Of a DNA stretch of 15,702 bases, positions 7,213 to 13,530 are shown piece by piece. Position 1 is the stretch's first letter. Every line of letters starts with the position of its first letter. The translations under genes were made by a program, and so were the position numbers. Origin of the DNA: Hyphomicrobiales bacterium (GTDB lineage Bacteria; Pseudomonadota; Alphaproteobacteria; Rhizobiales; Aestuariivirgaceae); assembly GCA_016710435.1 (NCBI GenBank), contig JADJVV010000032.1:1-15702 (forward strand). The letters are read 5' to 3'. The notes under the pieces were generated by a model. It was not told where the DNA came from. It saw nothing but the letters and a program-made list of their open reading frames with translations, and searched no databases.

Positions 7213-7541
7213 GGATGTTCAGCCCTTGCTGTTGCCGTAATCTCGTAGCCTTCCCGGCGGCCAATTTCCTTGACACCGTTCACGTCGAACAGGCGGTCTT
7301 CAAACTTGATCCGGTCACGCGGGTCCACCGTGGCGGCCATTGCGGAATGCCGCACCGTGAACCGGTATTTGGAAGTGGCGAGGGTTTCCCCTGCCCGCTG
7401 CCGCTCGCCGTCAGAAACCGGAACTGCCCCCGCCCACACAGTCGCCATCGGGTTCCAGGTCGGCAATTCCTCGTTGAAGGAATTGCGCGACACGGATGCC
7501 CGGAGGATCGTGATGCGTCGGTCGAGACTGCCCGCTTTCAT
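7209..7541 (-). CDS. Phage head-tail adaptor (head closure) protein
   Basis: A 110-aa protein of the phage head-tail joining family (Phage_H_T_join, SPP1 gp16-like). The start MKAGSLDRRITILRAS, the central WNPMATVWAGAVPVSDGERQ, and the C-terminal DRIKFEDRLFDVNGVKEIGR followed by EGYEITATA form the classical beta-barrel pattern of this family. It would close the head below the connector and attach the tail. ATG at 7541 follows the upstream stop by five bases with only a poor ribosome site, and its own stop overlaps the next start as GTGA. Both features suggest coupled translation. Confidence 0.9.
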   Translation of the reverse strand: MKAGSLDRRITILRASVSRNSFNEELPTWNPMATVWAGAVPVSDGERQRAGETLATSKYRFTVRHSAMAATVDPRDRIKFEDRLFDVNGVKEIGRREGYEITATARAEHP

Positions 7542-7546
7542 GGCTC

Positions 7547-7957
7547 TTACAGCGCCACACCGCTTGAAGTGATGTTCACTTTGAGCACGGTCGTGCTCGT
7601 GGCAATGCCAATCACGGACGGATATTCACCGCTGGAGAGATCAGCCACAGCACAGATGCCCCCGGCCGTGTCGCTCAGATAGTAGGCGACACCCGCAGTC
7701 AGGACCGCATTGAGGGTGATGTTGCCGGATTTCAAAACCTTGATGGGCTGGCCACTCGCACCGCCGTTGAGGGCAATGCCCTGCGGCGTGCGAATAGCTG
7801 CTGTTGCGCCATTGTTGTCAGCAAGCTTCCACGATCCGTCGGACGTGTCCTTGTAGAGCACCTGGCCAGCGGTGGCGGCGGCACCAAGGACACCGGCCTC
7901 GGTAATGGCGTCAGCAGCGGCGAGAACGCTGGTGGCGGTGATTGAAATGTCTGCCAT
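7547..7957 (-). CDS. Small Gly/Ala/Thr-rich structural protein, possible capsid decoration protein
   Basis: A 136-aa protein without Cys, made of short beta-type segments: ATAGQVLYKDTSDGSWKLAD, GIALNGGASGQPIKVLKSG, YYLSDTAGGICAVADLSSGE (contains the only Cys-like position, in GICAV) and IGIATSTTVLKVNI. The pattern of turn-rich strands with GQV/GQPI resembles small phage head-stabilising proteins (for example DUF2190-like cement proteins), but I cannot place it in a family firmly. It has the best ribosome site in the window, AAAGGAG about 7 nt before ATG at 7957, in a 56-nt gap after the connector gene. Strong initiation fits a product needed in many copies, such as a capsid decoration protein. 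Tail function is an alternative because the head-tail adaptor follows. Confidence 0.65.
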   Translation of the reverse strand: MADISITATSVLAAADAITEAGVLGAAATAGQVLYKDTSDGSWKLADNNGATAAIRTPQGIALNGGASGQPIKVLKSGNITLNAVLTAGVAYYLSDTAGGICAVADLSSGEYPSVIGIATSTTVLKVNITSSGVAL

Positions 7958-8013
7958 ATGTCATCTCCTTTGAATCGTCGGTAAATTATCGCAACGTCCG
8001 CGCAGGCGGCACC

Positions 8014-8589
8014 TCACACGAACATGATGCGGTAGGACGAGATCAGCGCCTTCACGCCCAGCGGCAACTCCTCAAAGCCGCCCTCGCCAACCGCTTCGCG
8101 GTTTTTATGCCAGTGTGCGGCGAGCAGCTTGATTGCGTGCTTGATGTCGTCGGGAACGCTGGTGGCAGCAGCGCCAAATCCCGCCTTCCAGGTGACGGTG
8201 ACGGCATCGGGCCGTGTTGCCGTGGCGGGCCAGCTTTCGCCCGCCTTCAACGCCACGAAGGGCCCGGCATAATCGGTGTAGCCGTCGTAGATGCCGGCAT
8301 CGGCTGTCTGGGATGCACCGTCTGCGTCGTAATAGGTGATGCTCTCGATAGAGATCAGGTCGCCCCGCGCCAGCTGCAGTACGCCACAGCACTCATCGAA
8401 GCTCTGCACCATTGTCTGGGATACAAAAGCGCGGCCCGAGATCTGTTCAAGATGCGTGATTGCTGCCTTGAGCAGCGTCTCCAGGTAGCCGTCTTCTTCA
8501 TCCCAGTCAAAGCGGGTCTGGGACTTGAGTTCAGCGACCGTGACGGCCAGCACCGTCGGGGGCGCCGTGATCCTTGCGCGCAGCGTCAT
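8014..8589 (-). CDS. Head-tail connector protein (gp6-like / phiE125 gp8-type)
   Basis: A 191-aa protein of the phage head-tail connector group that forms the ring below the portal. Family features include VTVAELKSQTRFDWDEEDGYLE at the N-terminus, then LLKAAITHLEQISGRAFVSQT at about residues 39-59 and the W-rich VTVTWKAGFG followed by VPDDIKHAIKLLAAHWHKNR near the C-terminus. The DIK-x-AI-x-LLA-x-W-x-x-NRE motif is typical. ATG at 8589 lies 4 nt after the stop of the collagen-like gene, with a weak GGGTGAG ribosome site overlapping that stop. Confidence 0.88.
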   Translation of the reverse strand: MTLRARITAPPTVLAVTVAELKSQTRFDWDEEDGYLETLLKAAITHLEQISGRAFVSQTMVQSFDECCGVLQLARGDLISIESITYYDADGASQTADAGIYDGYTDYAGPFVALKAGESWPATATRPDAVTVTWKAGFGAAATSVPDDIKHAIKLLAAHWHKNREAVGEGGFEELPLGVKALISSYRIMFV

Positions 8590-8593
8590 GGTC

Positions 8594-9418
8594 TCACCCG
8601 ATCTTCGACAGCAGCGGATAGAGATCGCAGGTCACGACGCTGCCGTCGGCATTGCGGAGCGTGAGCAGGCCCTCCTCCGAGACGTTCATCGCCACGATGG
8701 CGGGACCGGGGTCACCACGTTCCCCACGCTCCCCTTGTGGGCCGGGCTGGCCGCGCTTTCCCTGCGCCACCATGAGCTGCCATCCCGGACCCGGACATGG
8801 GCCCGGATCATCCCTGAGGGCAACAAAGGAGGCACCGTTGAGCGCGACGACATCGAGCGCCGCATAGATCGCATCAGCCGCATGGGTGCCACAGAACCGC
8901 GTGGCACGGCCATCGGCACCGTCCCGTCCGGCCGCCGCCAGCACCTGCCAGTCGTCATGCGGCGGCGCCTTGCCGGTGTCGTGCCGCGCCTGGAAGGTCG
9001 CACCCTCGAAGGTGACGACAGCCCCGGCATAATGGACGCCATCAGCCCAAACCTTGACCTGGGGCAACAGGCCGGCAGGCCCTTGCGGACCCGTCTCGCC
9101 CTTTTCACCTGGCGGCCCGGCAAGGCCGGGCTCACCCCGCACCCCCGGCAATCCCTGATCTCCGGTGACTCCCGGAAGTCCCTGTTCTCCCCGTTCGCCG
9201 GCGGCACCGGGCGCACCATCCGTGCCGTCGCGCAGCGCGGCACAGCGGGCGTTGATCCCGTCGATGGCCTGGTTGAATTCTGCCGCCTTGCCATCGTGCC
9301 ACGCCTGGAGAAGTGTCCGGTCGGCCAGCATCTCGTGGCGCATGGCCACGATCGCCTTGGCAATCCGGTCGGCGGCGGCGTCAATGAAGGCTTTGAGCGT
9401 GTTTTGCTGTGAGCTCAT
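8594..9418 (-). CDS. Collagen-like phage protein with two probable carbohydrate-binding modules
   Basis: A 274-aa protein. Residues 1-60 are helical. Residues 65-116 form about 17 uninterrupted Gly-X-Y triplets (GAPGAAGERGEQGLPG...), expected to make a collagen triple helix. Residues about 120-163 (VKVWADGVHYAGAVVTFEGA, W at 157) resemble the small W/Y-rich chitin-binding-like module often linked to collagen repeats in phage proteins. A second, more diverged copy is at about 171-218. Residues 220-240 are seven more Gly-X-Y triplets, then a C-terminal domain. I chose ATG at 9418 because GGAAAG lies 7 nt upstream. It overlaps the portal gene by 38 nt. Lying between portal and connector, it is more likely a head fibre or head-surface protein than a tail fibre, but this is inference. 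Confidence 0.85.
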   Translation of the reverse strand: MSSQQNTLKAFIDAAADRIAKAIVAMRHEMLADRTLLQAWHDGKAAEFNQAIDGINARCAALRDGTDGAPGAAGERGEQGLPGVTGDQGLPGVRGEPGLAGPPGEKGETGPQGPAGLLPQVKVWADGVHYAGAVVTFEGATFQARHDTGKAPPHDDWQVLAAAGRDGADGRATRFCGTHAADAIYAALDVVALNGASFVALRDDPGPCPGPGWQLMVAQGKRGQPGPQGERGERGDPGPAIVAMNVSEEGLLTLRNADGSVVTCDLYPLLSKIG

Positions 9419-10820
9419 CGATCTGCTTTCCGAAGTCGTCGAAGCTGCGCCCCGATGTGTCGTCCGCATTGCCGTCCGGCGTGTCCGCACCGTCGCCGGT
9501 GCCGTCCCCCTCGCCCGCAGGATCCGCTGCGGGGGGCGGCGGCAGGGCCTTGGCGGGATCGGGCGGCTTGAGGTCTGTTCCGTAACTCAGTGGCACCACC
9601 TGCTGCTGCACGCGCGGCATGCGGCCATGGCCCCCTTCGACGGCGGCGAGGTCTTCCTTCTCGCGCGCTTCGTCGGGGGAAAAGATGCCGGTGATCACGG
9701 CCCGCGACAGGCCTTCCATGCGCTCACGGAAGGCGCTGCGCTGCAGGGCCGCGGTGTCGAGTTCGAGGTATTCGCTGGGAAGGCCCCTCAGCCGGAAGAG
9801 CTGGCCGAAGGCCTCCTCGATGTGGTTGAGGCAGAAGCCGAGGCCCGACGCGATCCACGACTGCATCAGCAGTTCGGTCGAAGCGAAGGACGTGCCGCCC
9901 AGCCCCAGCACCTGCAGCGGCATGCGGAAGGCGAGGGCCACACTCTGGTCGCTGAGCTTCAGCAGTTCCGCCAGCTGCGAGTCGGACGCCTTCATGGTCT
10001 GCGGAACGGCCTTGAGGCCCCAGGCGAGGATCGGCGTGCCGCCGGCATTCTCGCCCTTGGTCTGTTCATCCCAGCGGGTGCGAAGTTCCCTGGCCTGCTC
10101 CGGCGTGAGCTGCTGGTCGGTTTCGAGGGTGAAGGAGGGCCGCGCCTGGTTGAGATAGAAGGCGACCTGCTGGTTGAGGGCGGCACCGGCCAGGGCGCGG
10201 TCGAGCACCGTGGCGAGGATCGGGCTTTCACCCTTCAGCGGATTGCGCGGCGTGTGCAGGCGCACATGCAGCACATCGCGGGCCGGGACCGGGGCGGAAA
10301 GGTCGAAACGGTATTCGGCCACCTCGTTGCCCGACAGGCGGTAGAAGATCGAGCCATCCGAGGCGGCGATAAAGGGCGCGCCGTGGCGCATGAGGTGCAG
10401 CTCGTCCACCTCGCCACGGCCGTTGCGGATGGCAACGGCGAAGGCTTCGCCGTCCTCGTAGAGGCGGCGGGTGAGGTTCAGCAGCAGGTCGGAAATTGTC
10501 TGGTAATCGTTGGGGCGCTGCAGGATGCGCGACAGGTCGGAATTCTCGACGCGCTCGCGGCCGCCATTTTCAAGTTTGCGCCAGTGCGTGCCGGGGCACA
10601 TGGCCACCGTCTGGGCATAGGCCGAGACACAGGCCTCGACCATGGCGGTGCTCTCGCCATAGGGGTTCAGCGAATAGCCCATCTGCCACCAGTTCATGAA
10701 GCGGCCGGCGGAGGCCGAGAGGAATCCGCCCGTGAGGGCATAGGGCCCCGGACGGTATTGTCCCTCGGACACCGAACGCTTCAGCCAGGACGGCACAAGG
10801 CGGGAGAGCACATTGGCCAC
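9381..10820 (-). CDS. HK97-family portal protein
   Basis: A 479-aa portal protein, the dodecameric ring through which DNA enters and leaves the head. Recognisable features: AMVEACVSAYAQTVAMCPGT near residues 59-78, ILQRPNDYQTISDLLLNL, ALAGAALNQQVAFYLNQARP and the later LSDQSVALAFRMPLQVLGLG with STELLMQSWI, all typical of the HK97 portal family. The C-terminal 60 residues are Pro/Asp/Gly-rich (PPPPAADPAGEGDGTGDGAD) and probably disordered. The start is GTG at 10820, four bases after the stop of the small upstream gene and with an AGGAAGG ribosome site inside the end of that gene. The gene lies downstream of the capsid gene, not between terminase and protease as in HK97. Confidence 0.93.
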   Translation of the reverse strand: MANVLSRLVPSWLKRSVSEGQYRPGPYALTGGFLSASAGRFMNWWQMGYSLNPYGESTAMVEACVSAYAQTVAMCPGTHWRKLENGGRERVENSDLSRILQRPNDYQTISDLLLNLTRRLYEDGEAFAVAIRNGRGEVDELHLMRHGAPFIAASDGSIFYRLSGNEVAEYRFDLSAPVPARDVLHVRLHTPRNPLKGESPILATVLDRALAGAALNQQVAFYLNQARPSFTLETDQQLTPEQARELRTRWDEQTKGENAGGTPILAWGLKAVPQTMKASDSQLAELLKLSDQSVALAFRMPLQVLGLGGTSFASTELLMQSWIASGLGFCLNHIEEAFGQLFRLRGLPSEYLELDTAALQRSAFRERMEGLSRAVITGIFSPDEAREKEDLAAVEGGHGRMPRVQQQVVPLSYGTDLKPPDPAKALPPPPAADPAGEGDGTGDGADTPDGNADDTSGRSFDDFGKQIDELTAKHAQSLH

Positions 10821-10824
10821 GGCG

Positions 10825-11076
10825 TCAGGCCTTCCTGGTCTTGTAGCCGCGCTTGGTATCTTCCGGCTTCAGCTCGCGGCCCTTGCTGGAAGGTGAAGGT
10901 GAGGCTGTGCGGGCGGCCTCCATCTCGTGCGCGTCCATGCCGCGCGAGCGCGGCACCTGGCCACGCATGGCGACGGCGGAACCGCTGGCATGGCGCAGCA
11001 CGCCATCATCGCCCGTTGCGCATTCATTGGGATCGACAGGCGTGCCGTCGTCCAGGACATACCAAGTTTCACGCAT
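10825..11076 (-). CDS. Small conserved-looking phage protein of unknown function
   Basis: An 83-aa protein, MRETWYVLDDGTPVDPNECA then DDGVLRHASGSAVAMRGQVP, with a low-complexity Ser/Pro/Lys/Arg-rich C-terminal third (ARTASPSPSSKGRELKPED). The compact N-terminal part looks like a structured, conserved phage protein, but I do not recognise a family. ATG at 11076 has a GGAG ribosome site 9 nt upstream, and the gene ends 4 nt before the portal start, so it is certainly in the operon. Being placed between the capsid and portal genes suggests a head-assembly role. A signal peptide or membrane segment is not visible. Function remains unknown. Confidence 0.7.
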   Translation of the reverse strand: MRETWYVLDDGTPVDPNECATGDDGVLRHASGSAVAMRGQVPRSRGMDAHEMEAARTASPSPSSKGRELKPEDTKRGYKTRKA

Positions 11077-11100
11077 GGGCGGGATCTCCGGTTGAAGGAA

Positions 11101-11129
11101 CAGGGCGGCACGGCAACGGTGCCGCCCTG
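11101..11129 (-). terminator. Perfect 11-bp stem hairpin after the capsid-proximal gene
   Basis: The arms CAGGGCGGCAC and GTGCCGCCCTG are exact inverted repeats around a 7-nt loop. On the transcribed minus strand the stem is followed by TTCCTT, a weak T-rich tail. It lies 14 nt downstream of the stop codon of the 133-aa-frame gene (11144-11515) and before the ribosome site of the next gene. This could be an attenuator or partial intrinsic terminator lowering expression of downstream genes relative to capsid genes, or an RNA-stabilising 3' end. The T-tract is poor, so strong termination is doubtful. Confidence 0.6.
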
Positions 11130-11143
11130 CGCGAGGTCAGGCG

Positions 11144-11515
11144 TCAGTCTTCGACGAGGATGTGGAATGCGCCGGTCTTGGCGTTGCCCCCCGATGCGAT
11201 CGCAATCTTCACGCGGTCTCGGCCGAGGGCGATCTTGTCGTTCACGGCAACGCCGCCCGAGGCATAGAGCGCTGCAACGCCGGCATTGGAATGGGTGGCG
11301 CCGCGCGGGAAGCAGGCCTTGGCGGCGTTGACATTGGCTTCCGTCCAGATGGTCTCGGCCGTTGCTTCCGCAGTGATGGTGAAGTCGACACCATCGGTGA
11401 AGTCGGTCTTGACGTAGTGGATGGCGTGGATCTTGCCCGAGATGTAGGGCGAGTAAGCCGTGGCCGAGCCGTCCGAGGCCGTGGTCACGGAGACAACGTG
11501 TCTGCGCATGGTCAT
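11144..11515 (-). CDS. Small capsid-proximal protein, possible head decoration protein
   Basis: A 123-aa protein from ATG at 11515 (MTMRRHVVSVTTASDGSATA). It has a beta-rich pattern, YSPYISGKIHAIHYVKTDFT then DGVDFTITAEATAETIWTEA, and a C-terminus GRDRVKIAIASGGNAKTGAF followed by HILVED. I have the impression that similar proteins occur next to HK97 capsid genes in other proteobacterial phages, but I cannot name a family. The start at 11515 is preferred over 11551 because AGGGA lies 9 nt upstream of it, while the longer start has no ribosome site. It sits directly after the major capsid gene and is bracketed by two hairpins, which suggests separate control of its transcript level. A capsid-stabilising role is inference. 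Confidence 0.72.
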   Translation of the reverse strand: MTMRRHVVSVTTASDGSATAYSPYISGKIHAIHYVKTDFTDGVDFTITAEATAETIWTEANVNAAKACFPRGATHSNAGVAALYASGGVAVNDKIALGRDRVKIAIASGGNAKTGAFHILVED

Positions 11516-11571
11516 GGTGTGTGGTCCCTGGAAATGGGTTGCGGGTTTCATGGGTGGAAGATGTGGGGGAT

Positions 11572-11598
11572 GGAGGGCCGCCCGTCAGGCCGCCCTCC
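11572..11598 (-). terminator. Hairpin immediately after the major capsid stop codon
   Basis: On the minus strand GGAGGGC pairs with GCCCTCC, then a single G-G mismatch, then GCC pairs with GGC around a TGACG loop. It begins 7 nt after the capsid TAA at 11605-11607. There is no T-tract after it, so it is more likely an RNA stability or processing element, or a weak attenuator, than a full terminator. Confidence 0.45.
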
Positions 11599-11604
11599 GG
11601 CTGG

Positions 11605-12933
11605 TTACCAGGTGGTGGTGTCGATCCACTGCACCATGCCGGTGCGGCGCATCTTCCAGCTGATGTCCATGAGCATGCGGATGCCCACGCTGTTGGTCTG
11701 CCACAGGCTGCGCACCGGGTCGGCCGCGGTCGGGCCGGTGCCGCTCACGATCTCGAGCGGCGTGGTGTCTTCCATGTGGATGGTCGCCTGTTCGGAGACA
11801 TCGAACTCCGGCGCATCGCCCGTCGCCGTGGCGAAGTCCGAGTTGCGGAGTGCGATGAGGCGGTTGGCCGTGGCGTGCGTCGACTCGATGAGCGTGACGC
11901 GGTCGCGGATCGCCTTGAACCAATCGGGGTTGCCGATCGGACCCTCCATGAGCGCGAGGCTCAGGCCCTGCGCCGAATTCATCACCACGGTGATGTTGTC
12001 GGCGGCATTGGCCGCGATGAAGGGCGCGAGCAGCGCCTTGAAGTCTTCCTTCACCGCCGCATAGTCGCCGCCGGCAAAGCCGTTGGCGGCAGCGCTCACG
12101 CCGTTCAGGAGACCTGCCGGACGGGCCGTCGAGGAGGCGACGGCATCGAGCAGCAGCGGGTCGAGCACGGACGAGGTATCCTCGAGGATGGCCTGGCGGA
12201 CGAGCGCTTCGATCGCCGGCGTCGAACGCTTGGCCAGTTCCTTCGAGAACGGGATGATCACGCCCATCTTGCTGGGCGTCATCGTGGTCGCTGCCGTGGT
12301 GATGCGGCCGACGCGGATGGGCGAGCCTTCCGCCACGAAGCCGCCACCGGAGCCGCCCGCGGTGCGGCTGGGGATCGACACCGTGCCGGCACCATCGAAG
12401 CTGAGGCCGACGCCGCGATCACGGAGAGCGGGATAGATCGAGAAGCCGGTGAGCGCCGTCAGGAAGTCGGCATAGGCCGTCTGGATCAGTTCAGAGGCCC
12501 AGCCCGAGACGCCGGTCGTGCCCAGGGTCTGGTCGGCCTTGCAGATGACGGCGGTCGCTTCATGGCCGGGGTAGCGTTCATCGAGCACCCGCTTGATCTC
12601 CTTGCCCGTGATGAGCGAGATCGCATTGGCGACGGCGGCGCGCACCATCAGGTCGCGGCCCTTCACTTCCTTCTGGGCAAAGCCCAGCGGACGGCGGGCG
12701 ATCGGCGGAGCGGCTGCGGCAGAACCGGCGGCGGGGGTGACGGGGTCGCGGCCGATCTTGGCCTCGGCTCCCTTCAGCACCGAGAGGGTGCGCTCGGCGG
12801 TGTCGACTTCCGCCGTCACGGCCTCGATCGCATCGAGGTCGAGATCATCGGCGGCGTTGAGTTCAGCCAGCTTGTCGCGCTTGCTGTTAAGGGCGTCCTG
12901 CGCATCGGTGATGCGCTGAGCGAGGGTCTTCAT
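11605..12933 (-). CDS. HK97-family major capsid protein, nested internal start
   Basis: Within the long protease-capsid frame, ATG at 12933 (MKTLAQRITDAQDALNSKRD) is preceded by AAAGGA about 9 nt upstream, giving a 442-aa capsid protein of normal HK97 family size. Residues 1-60 are a charged coiled-coil delta (scaffold) domain, then an Ala/Pro-rich linker, then the capsid fold with QTLGTTGVSGWASELIQTAY, VPSKMGVIIPF-type features (MTPSKMGVIIPFSKELAKRS) and a C-terminal DISWKMRRTGMVQWIDTTTW. The delta domain would be removed by the protease after assembly. A stop codon TGA in the +1 frame overlaps this ATG as ATGA, the usual layout of two separate coupled genes. The capsid identity is very firm, the internal start is a strong inference. 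Confidence 0.82.
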   Translation of the reverse strand: MKTLAQRITDAQDALNSKRDKLAELNAADDLDLDAIEAVTAEVDTAERTLSVLKGAEAKIGRDPVTPAAGSAAAAPPIARRPLGFAQKEVKGRDLMVRAAVANAISLITGKEIKRVLDERYPGHEATAVICKADQTLGTTGVSGWASELIQTAYADFLTALTGFSIYPALRDRGVGLSFDGAGTVSIPSRTAGGSGGGFVAEGSPIRVGRITTAATTMTPSKMGVIIPFSKELAKRSTPAIEALVRQAILEDTSSVLDPLLLDAVASSTARPAGLLNGVSAAANGFAGGDYAAVKEDFKALLAPFIAANAADNITVVMNSAQGLSLALMEGPIGNPDWFKAIRDRVTLIESTHATANRLIALRNSDFATATGDAPEFDVSEQATIHMEDTTPLEIVSGTGPTAADPVRSLWQTNSVGIRMLMDISWKMRRTGMVQWIDTTTW

Positions 12934-13503
12934 GATGTGTTGTCCTTTGTTGAGCGGGTATCGGGGTGATGCGGCCTGCCCGCCGCCTGGAGACACGTCC
13001 CTTCGCCTCGCATCGGCGTGCTCGCCAAAGGCCAGGGACATGGTTTCGGGTGAAAGGTTGAGCGACTTGGCAAGCGCCAGGGCCGCCGGATTGGCCGGGA
13101 CCGAGACGAGCGAGCACTCGCGCAGCTCCTGCTTGATGTAGCGTTGCGGGCCATAGGGCCGGGCGGGGTCGAGTGGTTCCGATTTGACCGGCACGAATCC
13201 CACCGAGACCGCGCGCAAAATGCCCTGTTCCACAAGGCTGATCAGTTCATCGATGCGCGAACTCGTGCCACGGGCCGCGAGCTTCAGGCGGCCCAGCAGC
13301 TTGCCGCCCTCGACGCGCACGTCTTCCCAGATGCCGATCGGCCAGCTGCTGGCGTGGCTGAAGAGCGCAATGGGATTCTTCTTGAAGTTCCGGAGGTCCC
13401 AGCCCGACGGTTCGATCATGTCGCCATAGCTGTCGATCGTCGCGTCGGAGAGCACGAACTCGAGGCCGGCCGTCTGGCCGCTGCCGGTCTTGCGGATGAT
13501 CAT
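11605..13503 (-). CDS. HK97 prohead protease fused in frame to HK97 major capsid protein
   Basis: One uninterrupted frame of 632 aa. Residues 1-155 are a U35/S78 prohead protease: LFSHASSWPIG with the probable catalytic His at 50, AVSVGFVPV with the probable catalytic Ser at 100, and ECSLVSVPANP near 129-139. Residues 155-190 are a linker of unusual composition that reads like translated intergenic DNA, and the capsid protein follows from 191. I chose ATG at 13503 because AGGAG is 8 nt upstream. The ATG at 13509 is only 2 nt from it. The protease cleaves scaffold domains during head maturation. If read through, it would deliver a few protease copies tethered to capsid subunits. A single-base indel that fused two ancestral genes is the alternative. 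Confidence 0.88.
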   Translation of the reverse strand: MIIRKTGSGQTAGLEFVLSDATIDSYGDMIEPSGWDLRNFKKNPIALFSHASSWPIGIWEDVRVEGGKLLGRLKLAARGTSSRIDELISLVEQGILRAVSVGFVPVKSEPLDPARPYGPQRYIKQELRECSLVSVPANPAALALAKSLNLSPETMSLAFGEHADARRRDVSPGGGQAASPRYPLNKGQHIMKTLAQRITDAQDALNSKRDKLAELNAADDLDLDAIEAVTAEVDTAERTLSVLKGAEAKIGRDPVTPAAGSAAAAPPIARRPLGFAQKEVKGRDLMVRAAVANAISLITGKEIKRVLDERYPGHEATAVICKADQTLGTTGVSGWASELIQTAYADFLTALTGFSIYPALRDRGVGLSFDGAGTVSIPSRTAGGSGGGFVAEGSPIRVGRITTAATTMTPSKMGVIIPFSKELAKRSTPAIEALVRQAILEDTSSVLDPLLLDAVASSTARPAGLLNGVSAAANGFAGGDYAAVKEDFKALLAPFIAANAADNITVVMNSAQGLSLALMEGPIGNPDWFKAIRDRVTLIESTHATANRLIALRNSDFATATGDAPEFDVSEQATIHMEDTTPLEIVSGTGPTAADPVRSLWQTNSVGIRMLMDISWKMRRTGMVQWIDTTTW

Positions 13504-13530
13504 GGTCATTGCTCCTGCTGCGGCCCCGTC

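Noticed and set aside
6476..7276. A 266-codon minus-strand frame spanning the adaptor, gp10-like and DUF3168 genes
   Set aside because: Most of it is an out-of-frame reading of real genes. Only its last approximately 50 codons (from GTG 6625) are real, as the first part of the frameshifted DUF3168 gene.
7958..8013. Possible internal promoter (GATAAT on the minus strand) before the small Gly/Ala/Thr-rich gene
   Set aside because: No fitting -35 element at the correct distance, and a single -10-like hexamer is weak evidence in a coupled operon.
9165..11267. A 700-codon plus-strand open frame opposite the portal and collagen-like genes
   Set aside because: Same reason: codon-bias shadow of real minus-strand genes, with low-complexity composition and no recognisable motif.
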